NCBI RefSeq assembly: GCF_014192395.1
Contig: NZ_JACHXW010000023.1
Location: forward strand, 60,128 to 124,127
DNA: 64,000 nucleotides
Direction of reading: 5' to 3'
Source of the DNA: Paenibacillus endophyticus
GTDB lineage: Bacteria; Bacillota; Bacilli; Paenibacillales; Paenibacillaceae
In this document: piece after piece, positions 9,502-16,232 of the stretch
How positions within the stretch are numbered: the first letter of the stretch is position 1
Layout of the letters: each line of letters opens with the position of its first letter
Translations under genes and position numbers: made by a program
The notes under the pieces: model-generated
The model's database searches: none
Told to the model about the DNA's origin: nothing
The model's input: only the letters and a program-made list of their open reading frames with translations

Positions 9502-10818
9502 ATGAATAGGAAAGACAAGCAAGCCGGCAAGCTATCTTCGCGCAACCCGATTATCAACACGATATATACGGCAGATCCGTCTGCGCATGTGTGGGAGGAT
9601 GGCAAGGTTTACATCTACGCCTCCCATGATATGGACCCGGCAAGAGGCTGCGATCTCATGGACAGGTATCATGTATTCTCATCGGCTGACATGGTGAATT
9701 GGCAGGATGAGGGGGAAATTTTGCGCTCAGAGGACGTATCTTGGGGCCGGCCGGAGGGCGGGTTTATGTGGGCGCCGGACTGCGCGTACAAGAATGGAAC
9801 CTATTATTTCTATTATCCGCATCCAAGCGGCTCGGCATGGAATGATACATGGAAAATTGGCGTTGCAACGAGCAAGAAACCGGCAAGCGGTTTTGTTGAT
9901 CAAGGCTATGTTCCTGGACTCGGCGGATTCGCTCTGATTGATCCTTGTGTACTGGTAGACGAGGATAATCGTGCGTATATGTATTATGGCGGCGGCAGCA
10001 GATGCGAGGGCGGCGAGCTGAACGACGATATGCTGTCAATTAAGGGCAACATGCTGGAAATGGAAGGGCTGGAGGATTTTCACGAAGCGGCTTGGGTGTT
10101 CAAGCGGGAGGGTCTGTACTACCTCACTTACGCGGATAACCTAGAAGGTAACAACCGGATGAGATACGCGACTAGCGATAAGCCGCTTGGTCCTTGGACG
10201 TACCGAGGTATTTTCCTTGAGCCAACCGGCTGCTCGACTACCCATGGCTCCGTAGCCGAGTTTAATGGCCAATGGTATTTGTTCTACCATAATCAAGAGA
10301 TTTCGGGCGAAGGAAACTTAAGAAGCGTGTGCATTGATTATTTATATTTTAACGAGGATGGTACGATTCAGACCGTTGTTCAGACTAAGGAGGGCGTATT
10401 GCCAGCAGGCGATGAGCCAAGCCAAACGTTGGATTTTCAAATCTATGAGGCAGCAGCTTGCAGCATGGGCGGAGGTGCGAGCCTTGAAGTGGATGAACAA
10501 GAAAATCGTTTCGTCAGCGGCTTGCAGAGTGCAGGCTCATATTGCGAGTTTGAACATATTGCCGGAGAAGAGGGTGGCCGAGCAGCGCTTCTTATCCAAT
10601 ATGCAACGGAGGATCGCTTAGCGAAGCTGCATTTGACGGTAAACGGAAGCGATTATTCCTTGCTTAATGCGCTCTCGACCAGCAGCTTGTCCGAGTTCTG
10701 CGGCGAAGCGAGGATCACAGTTCCATTGGAACCGGGGGATCGCAATACGATCAGGCTGTCAGGCGGGAATGGTGAGGTAAGGGTGGCCCGTATGTTGGTT
10801 GGATTGCTGGACAGTTGA
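9502..10818 (+). CDS. Glycoside hydrolase family 43 with C-terminal CBM6-like domain
   Basis: Five-bladed beta-propeller GH43 enzyme (arabinofuranosidase/xylosidase class). The three catalytic acids are visible: Asp in YTADPSAHVW (base), Asp in ALIDPCVLVDED (pKa modulator), Glu in DFHEAAWVFKREG (acid). The last ~125 residues (LDFQIYEAAACSMGG...) resemble a family 6 carbohydrate-binding module. An in-frame ATG at 9472 exists, but ATG 9502 follows GGGAGGA by 7 bp and is preferred. No signal peptide, so it acts on imported oligosaccharides. It is separated from the upstream operon by a terminator but belongs to the same functional locus. Confidence 0.9.
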   Translation: MNRKDKQAGKLSSRNPIINTIYTADPSAHVWEDGKVYIYASHDMDPARGCDLMDRYHVFSSADMVNWQDEGEILRSEDVSWGRPEGGFMWAPDCAYKNGTYYFYYPHPSGSAWNDTWKIGVATSKKPASGFVDQGYVPGLGGFALIDPCVLVDEDNRAYMYYGGGSRCEGGELNDDMLSIKGNMLEMEGLEDFHEAAWVFKREGLYYLTYADNLEGNNRMRYATSDKPLGPWTYRGIFLEPTGCSTTHGSVAEFNGQWYLFYHNQEISGEGNLRSVCIDYLYFNEDGTIQTVVQTKEGVLPAGDEPSQTLDFQIYEAAACSMGGGASLEVDEQENRFVSGLQSAGSYCEFEHIAGEEGGRAALLIQYATEDRLAKLHLTVNGSDYSLLNALSTSSLSEFCGEARITVPLEPGDRNTIRLSGGNGEVRVARMLVGLLDS

Positions 10819-10830
10819 CCGGCTAGTAAA

Positions 10831-10917
10831 AAAGCAAAGTAAATGAAGCAGAAAAGCAAAGTAAATGAAGCAGAAAAAGGAAGGTAAATGAAGCATAAAA
10901 AGGAAAGTAATAGACGC
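10831..10917. repeat. Short tandem repeat, ~22-bp unit
   Basis: About four imperfect copies of a unit AAAGCAAAGTAAATGAAGCA followed by 2-3 bases. The last two copies drift to AAAGGAAGGTAAATGAAGCA and AAAGGAAAGTAATAGACGC. The repeat lies immediately after the GH43 stop codon and has no coding potential that I trust. Confidence 0.75.
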
Positions 10918-11017
10918 AAGTCGTGAACATAATTGCCGCAAAATAAAGCTGATATTCGTAAAATAGGCCTTCCAAAAAGGGGAGCCTAGAGCTGGGCGTT
11001 TCCATGACAGGTACAGA

Positions 11018-11062
11018 AGGACCTTTAACGCCACTATGTAAGTGGAGCTGAAGGTTCTTTTG
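11018..11062 (+). terminator. Terminator-like hairpin downstream of GH43
   Basis: Long imperfect stem (AGAAGGACCTTTAACGCCACT against AGTGGAGCTGAAGGTTCTTTT) ending in TTTT. The 430-bp gap 10819-11250 otherwise contains the tandem repeat and nothing else I recognise. Confidence 0.65.
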
Positions 11063-11250
11063 CCATTCTATGCTATGTGGCAGGCGGGGGGTTGAATATT
11101 CAAATATGGCTTTAAGAAAGCAGCCTTTTTGTTTGTGGACGTGACGATGTCTATGTACACTATTCGGTAGTTGAGTGCACACCGAGCTGGAGCCGAAAAT
11201 GGACGGATTGCAACCAATGGCGTAAAGCTGCGTTAGTATGTGAAAGAAGA

Positions 11251-12228
11251 ATGAAAATGAAAAACATTAAATTAATGGGAAAGGTACAAACATTCATTTC
11301 TTTAGGCCTAAAGCATTCGGAAGCGACTTTTTTATCTAGGAGGAGACCGCTCATAAACAATTATGTGAAGTTAATACGCTTTAAAATGCAAAGCTCGCAA
11401 TATCAATATGAGCAGGCCTGTCAGGCGCTACAAAGCTTGAACGGTAATACGGTTCATGTGGCTATCAGTGAATTTTGTGCCATGATGGAAACGATAAGCA
11501 GCAGCATATACCTGGCACAATCTTGTGCGTATAAACAAAGCGCTGTAGAGTTCAACGCTTTTATAGCGACGCTTGATCACTTGATTATGGATGAGCTGAA
11601 ATACGTGGATCAATTCGTTCGTGCGAACCGAGTAAACGATTTATTCACGATTCTGGATGACTTCAACATTGAAATTAAACCGATCATAATGAAAAACAAA
11701 ATGGAATATTATGAGGCTAGAAGCTTATCTCCTTATATGGAGAAGGTGAAGCTGCTCTCCGAAGCCATCGTTAAGCAATTCCTGAGCATTTATGAGGAAA
11801 GCTCGGCGTTCTATGATCAGTCGTGGAGAACCGTTGATATGCATAGATCCTCCTTCTGCTGCAAATCATGCGGGGCGTTGATAACAACGATCTTAAGCCA
11901 TATCGGGAATTTAAGCAGCATCTCTTTAATAGAAAATGAAAGCTACCTCCCTCGTTTAACATACGTGTATGGCTATGAAGTAATAAGAGCGGAACTTTTT
12001 CCGGGGTGCGGGGCAGATGAGCTTATTGAGGATGAGATTATCATTCCCGTCGAAGGCTTGTATATGAATATCAAGAAGCAACTTGCACATGATTCGACTG
12101 AGTTTACTATCTACTGTATAAATGGCCATCAGATAGGAAGAGAAGTAGCGGATGGTCATGCCCCTCATATGGTTCGTTTGCCAAAGGATCGAATCCATAG
12201 GAAGGAAATAGTGGATCACACGATGTAA
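11251..12228 (+). CDS. Hypothetical protein with cysteine-rich C-terminal half
   Basis: 325 aa, no family recognised. The N-terminal ~200 residues are helical; around residue 203 there is FCCKSCGAL, and a later CINGH near residue 291 could complete a metal-binding knuckle. No signal peptide or membrane helix. ATG start with only a weak AAAGAAGA upstream. It stands alone between two terminators, in an accessory stretch next to a Fic gene. Function unknown. Confidence 0.6.
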   Translation: MKMKNIKLMGKVQTFISLGLKHSEATFLSRRRPLINNYVKLIRFKMQSSQYQYEQACQALQSLNGNTVHVAISEFCAMMETISSSIYLAQSCAYKQSAVEFNAFIATLDHLIMDELKYVDQFVRANRVNDLFTILDDFNIEIKPIIMKNKMEYYEARSLSPYMEKVKLLSEAIVKQFLSIYEESSAFYDQSWRTVDMHRSSFCCKSCGALITTILSHIGNLSSISLIENESYLPRLTYVYGYEVIRAELFPGCGADELIEDEIIIPVEGLYMNIKKQLAHDSTEFTIYCINGHQIGREVADGHAPHMVRLPKDRIHRKEIVDHTM

Positions 12229-12255
12229 CGAAAACCTTGAATCGCCATATCGTTC

Positions 12256-12280
12256 AGCCAGTAGGCTGGGCTTTTTTATT
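12256..12280 (+). terminator. Rho-independent terminator
   Basis: CAGCC-AGTA-GGCTG stem-loop followed by GGCTTTTTT. The following 12281-12640 stretch is AT-rich and holds no gene that I can support. Confidence 0.75.
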
Positions 12281-12647
12281 GAATCAGGCGCCACTGCAGC
12301 TCTCCTGCGCACGAAAGCTGAATAGCGCTCATAAAGATTCAGATTTGATTCAAAATTGTCCATATTGCTATTAAGTGCGGTATTATCTTACTCATTCGTT
12401 TATTCGTGAATACTTTTGTTACTCAAGCATAATAAAGTATTTAGGTAGCTGTATTGGTCCTCTAGAGATATTTAAATTATAGCAATGCTAATATAAAGAT
12501 TAGTCCAGTATCTGTAATAGAAACAGAGGTATTCATGGACGATTATAGTCCTGAGTTGCTGCTGTTAGCGTATTATTTTATATGTTTTTGCAGAAGTACT
12601 TTTGCAGCCTCGGTATGTTATTCGGAATTATAAACTATGTATTTTGG

Positions 12648-12680
12648 TTGGTTATATATCTATATATTTTGTGTTATAAT
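12648..12680 (+). promoter_or_regulatory. Probable sigma-A -10 region for the Fic gene
   Basis: A perfect TATAAT lies at 12675-12680, 29 bp before the GTG start. The -35 is poor (TTATAT at 17 bp, or TTGGTT at 21 bp). It overlaps an upstream ATG-started extension of the Fic frame, which argues against that longer start. Confidence 0.5.
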
Positions 12681-12708
12681 ATATGTAGATGTTCAAAGGG
12701 GTGTTATT

Positions 12709-13779
12709 GTGAAATTGTTACTTTTAACTGAGAGATTGAAAGAAATTCATTGGGGCCCAACTACCATGAATATGATGCAGCGTGTAGCTGAGTTTAAAGG
12801 CAAACAACAGTTGTTCTTTCAGCAATCACCTGAAATTTTAACAGCGATGAAAAATGTGGCCATGATTCAGAGTACGGAATCCTCCAATCGAATTGAAAAA
12901 ATTATTGTAACCAGTAAACGCCTTACTGAAATTGTGAACGAAAGGGCAGAACCGATGGACCGCTCGGAATCAGAAATTGCGGGTTATCGCGATGTACTTA
13001 AAATTATTCATGAATCCTATGAACATATGCCAATAACAACGAATGTGATCCTGCAAATGCACAGTTACCTGTTAAGATATGCAACTGGAAATGGCGGGAA
13101 ATATAAGATCAGTGACAACGATATTACGGAAGAACTTCCGACAGGCGAGACAATAATTCGCTTTAAACCTGTATCGGCGTTTGGAACCAAAGATGCAATG
13201 CAAGATTTGGTAAATGGGTTTCGAAAGAGGAAGGAGGAAGGAATATATCCGGAATTGCTCCTCATAGCTATCTTTATACTAGATTTTTTATCTATTCATC
13301 CGTTCTCCGATGGCAATGGGCGGATGGCACGACTTATAACCCTTCTTCTTCTTTATCAGGCTGGCTATGAGGTAGGCCGATATGTCAGCTTGGAGAAATG
13401 TGTTGAGGATACCAAAGATCAATACTATACGACACTACAGAAATCGTCTGTAGGCTGGCATGAAGAAATGAATGATGTCAGACCTTGGGTCGAGTACTTC
13501 TTAACCATGCTGATTGAGGCCCAGGAAAGGTTTGAGCAGCGTATGGGAGACCTGGATCGTGGGAGAGGCTGGAAGTCACGCCAAGTGGAGGCAGTTATTC
13601 AGCAATTGATGGGGCATTTCAGTGTATCCGACTTGGTCGATCGATGCCCAGGGATAACGGGTCCTACAATTCGACAAGTGCTTGCTCGCATGTCCAAAAA
13701 GGGGTCAATTGTTGCTGTTTCAATGGGGCGAAATGCTCGATGGAGGAAAGTGGATATTGAAGAGGAAGATCTGGAATAA
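12709..13779 (+). CDS. Fic-family AMP-transferase, winged-helix C-terminus
   Basis: 356 aa from GTG 12709, which follows AAAGGGGTG; the frame is open to an ATG at 12637, but that extension covers the promoter. The Fic motif HPFSDGNGRMAR is intact (catalytic His; GNGR binds phosphates), so nucleotide transfer to a target hydroxyl is expected. An N-terminal alpha-inhibitory helix is suggested by STESSNRIEK, though the usual Gly/Asn after Glu is Lys. The C-terminal ~80 residues look like a winged helix (VSDLVDRCPGITGPTIRQVL). This is the common stand-alone Fic/DUF4172-type architecture, possibly self-regulating or a toxin without separate antitoxin. Target unknown. Confidence 0.9.
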   Translation: MKLLLLTERLKEIHWGPTTMNMMQRVAEFKGKQQLFFQQSPEILTAMKNVAMIQSTESSNRIEKIIVTSKRLTEIVNERAEPMDRSESEIAGYRDVLKIIHESYEHMPITTNVILQMHSYLLRYATGNGGKYKISDNDITEELPTGETIIRFKPVSAFGTKDAMQDLVNGFRKRKEEGIYPELLLIAIFILDFLSIHPFSDGNGRMARLITLLLLYQAGYEVGRYVSLEKCVEDTKDQYYTTLQKSSVGWHEEMNDVRPWVEYFLTMLIEAQERFEQRMGDLDRGRGWKSRQVEAVIQQLMGHFSVSDLVDRCPGITGPTIRQVLARMSKKGSIVAVSMGRNARWRKVDIEEEDLE

Positions 13780-14210
13780 AATCCGGGTTTTTTTTATTTG
13801 GGATTTCTTCCGATAGTACTGCATAAATTCATTCTTAGTTTTTGCAGCTATCGTCATCAATTGATCCGGTGCAGGTGAAAGAACAGCAATCATATAGCTA
13901 GGATTTTCCTTGTGTACGGAAAGAACAACGGGAATTAGCCGAGGGAAATCGTCATTTGGTTCTATTTTAGACTGATTTGTCCTTCTGCTAGTATTTCCTT
14001 TGGCAGATACCTTCAGGTGGACAACGGTAGATTTCATAGAAGAATCATTAGGAATATGCTGTCTCTTAGTCAGAAAACCTTCCGCAAATACTTGCAGCTT
14101 CTTCTTCCACGCATAAGCCGTATTGGTATGAATAAGGGAGGAGTATACCGTATTTTTATTGATTCTGACGAGAACGATGGCGAAGCCAGATAAAGCGCCT
14201 CTTGTTGCTC
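13720..14210 (-). pseudogene. Possible decayed coding region, unknown
   Basis: A minus-strand frame is open from about 14210 to its stop at 13720. The first ATG is only at 14037 (MKSTVVHLKVSAKG...); the preceding ~55 codons (for example GFAIVLVRINKNTVYSS) read protein-like but have no start. The 3' end overlaps the Fic gene by 60 bp antisense. No family recognised. Either a gene that lost its 5' end or chance. The rest of the 13780-14565 gap holds a terminator-like palindrome at 14343. Confidence 0.25.
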
Positions 14211-14342
14211 AGACTTGGATGGGGTTCAGTATTAGTCTCAGAATTTTTACTTAGAAACAGCAGGGATTAAAAATTAGCAGGTAGGACGGCCTTTACAACT
14301 CATTAAGTGCTTTATTCGAGAGGTCATTATGGTCCGTGTTCG

Positions 14343-14370
14343 AAACCACAACTTTAAAGTTGTGGTTTTT
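14343..14370. terminator. Perfect 26-bp palindrome, bidirectional terminator
   Basis: AAACCACAACTTT meets its exact complement AAAGTTGTGGTTT, then TT. A-rich on the left and T-rich on the right, so it can stop transcription both ways. Confidence 0.65.
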
Positions 14371-14565
14371 GGTGCTTGTTTAAAGCTGCTGATAAAATGG
14401 TATTGACAAATAGAGTAAATTACATTAAATTGATATTGTCATATTAATAATATCAAAACAATAAACACGATGAGCCTTTCTTAAGGGGATATAAGCAATT
14501 TCTAAAGCTCTAACCTGTTAATTATTACAATCGAAAACCAACTCCAAAGGAGAAAGGAGTAGAAA

Positions 14566-15138
14566 ATGAAAAATCATTTAGAGCTTTTACAAAAGGAGTA
14601 CCGCGCTGGAAAAAGCATAAGCTTCCTATTCTTCTGGGGACATACACCGCTAGCAGACGGAATAATAGATCATAGCTGCTTAAGCCAATGGTGGCTGTGC
14701 TCTTTTCAAATCGAAGGCATTCGTTATTCCAGTACCGAACAGTATATGATGGCGGAGAAAGCCCGTTTGTTCCAAGACGAGCATATGCTTGGGAAGATCA
14801 TGCAAACCAATCAGCCGAAAGCGATTAAAGCGTATGGCCGGGCTGTTGAAAACTTTGATAGCCATCTCTGGGAGCAGCGGGGCTATGACATCGTTAAACG
14901 CGGCAACGCAGCCAAATTCGAGCAGAACCCGGAGCTGTGGGACGTTCTGCGGCAGACGGGAAACCGTATCCTGGTTGAAGCCAGTCCGTATGACCGCATT
15001 TGGGGAATCGGCATGGAGAAGAGCGATTCTCATGCGAACAACCCATTGCAATGGCGCGGCACTAACCTGCTGGGCTTTGCTCTAACCGAAGTGCGCAATG
15101 AACGGCTTGAGAAAGAGGAGAAGACAGATGGATCGTAA
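14566..15138 (+). CDS. NADAR domain protein (YbiA family)
   Basis: 190 aa, about the usual size for this family. Conserved features include FFWGHTP near the N-terminus, STEQYMMAEKARLF, and the C-terminal WGIGM...NPLQWRGTNLLGFAL. NADAR proteins hydrolyse N-glycosidic bonds of ADP-ribosyl or riboflavin-pathway intermediates; some members remove ADP-ribose from guanine in DNA. The RBS AAAGGAGAAAGGAG is strong. It overlaps the PARG-like gene by 11 bp, so the two are coupled and probably act on the same ADP-ribose chemistry. Confidence 0.9.
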   Translation: MKNHLELLQKEYRAGKSISFLFFWGHTPLADGIIDHSCLSQWWLCSFQIEGIRYSSTEQYMMAEKARLFQDEHMLGKIMQTNQPKAIKAYGRAVENFDSHLWEQRGYDIVKRGNAAKFEQNPELWDVLRQTGNRILVEASPYDRIWGIGMEKSDSHANNPLQWRGTNLLGFALTEVRNERLEKEEKTDGS

Positions 15139-15952
15139 GAAGATAGCACAAGAATCGCTTCATATCATGCAGCAGGGTTTTTATGTGCGTGAAGGAAAGC
15201 GGATTGCATTCGCGGAGCAGCAAAAAGCTTCAGAGGATAGGAGCGTACTCATTACGCCTGAACAAGGGAAAATTCTAGGTAGGGAATTTTATTCCAGGCA
15301 GGATGCGCCGCAAGCGAAAAAGACGGTAGTGAACATAGCTACGGTGCAAGCCATTTTGCAGCTAAATGCTGGGAGAAAAGACAAGATAGGCGTGCTCAAT
15401 TTTGCAAGCGCCAAAAACCCCGGCGGCGGATTCTTAAATGGAGCCATGGCACAGGAGGAGAGCCTCGCGGTATCCAGCGGATTGTACGCCACACAGCTAT
15501 GCCATGAGGGCTATTACTTAGCAAACCGTGCTTTCAGCTCGATGATGTACACCGATTACGCAATTTACTCGCCTGATGTGGTCTTTTTCCGCGATGAACG
15601 TTTCAACCTGCTGGAGAAGCCGGTTACCGCTTCGGTGCTTACGCTGCCCGCTGTCAATTATGGACAGGTTATTTTAAAGGGGGAGAACAGCAAGCAAGCG
15701 CAAAAAGGGATGAAGGAGCGCATGCGTCTAGCATTGACTATCCTAGCAGCCAAAGGAGATCAAACAATCGTTCTCGGGGCATACGGCTGCGGCGTATTCC
15801 GCAATGACCCCGCTAACGTTGCCCGATGGTGGAAAGAGCTGCTTATGGATGAGGGTTTTGATACGTATTTTGATGAAATCATATTTGCTGTGCTGGATAC
15901 TTCTAAGACAGAAAGCTGTATAAGGGCTTTCAAGGCTGTCAACTTCATATAA
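15128..15952 (+). CDS. TIGR02452-family bacterial PARG-like / macrodomain protein
   Basis: 274 aa. The signature VLNFASAKNPGGGFLNGAMAQEESLA contains the GGG-X6-8-Q-EE core of poly(ADP-ribose) glycohydrolases; YSPDVVFFRD and VLGAYGCGVFRNDP are further family motifs of the TIGR02452 group. Expected to remove ADP-ribose from proteins, DNA or free derivatives in the cytoplasm. An in-frame ATG at 15098 exists, but ATG 15128 follows AGAGGAGAAG and is preferred. Co-translated with the NADAR gene. Together they look like an ADP-ribosylation reversal module, perhaps a defence or antitoxin function, but no ADP-ribosyltransferase is seen here. Confidence 0.9.
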   Translation: MDRKKIAQESLHIMQQGFYVREGKRIAFAEQQKASEDRSVLITPEQGKILGREFYSRQDAPQAKKTVVNIATVQAILQLNAGRKDKIGVLNFASAKNPGGGFLNGAMAQEESLAVSSGLYATQLCHEGYYLANRAFSSMMYTDYAIYSPDVVFFRDERFNLLEKPVTASVLTLPAVNYGQVILKGENSKQAQKGMKERMRLALTILAAKGDQTIVLGAYGCGVFRNDPANVARWWKELLMDEGFDTYFDEIIFAVLDTSKTESCIRAFKAVNFI

Positions 15953-15964
15953 GCCATAAGATAT

Positions 15965-15988
15965 CGACCTGAGCGGGTCGGTTTTTTT
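15965..15988 (+). terminator. Terminator after the ADP-ribose operon
   Basis: CGACC/GGTCG stem followed by seven T residues. A second hairpin (AAGAGCG/CGCTCTT then TTT) follows at 16038-16065. Confidence 0.8.
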
Positions 15989-16232
15989 ATTTGGCGTATA
16001 TTGCACGGCGTGATACGCAAGAGCAGCGATCAGTTAGAAGAGCGCCTTTATCGGTCGCTCTTTTTGCTATTTTTGTGTAAATGGTCTCTTTACGAATATG
16101 AAACAAAAATAGTTATTCAAAATGAATAACTTTGTATATAATAATGCTTACCATGCACATTATCCAGCTCAGAGAAAGACGATAAATGCTTACTCATGCA
16201 TACAATTAAAATCGAAATGGAGGATGAAGAAA

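Noticed and set aside
12637..12708. N-terminal extension of the Fic protein from ATG 12637
   Set aside because: The extension covers a TATAAT promoter and a ribosome site for GTG 12709, and reads as Tyr/Ile-rich noise.
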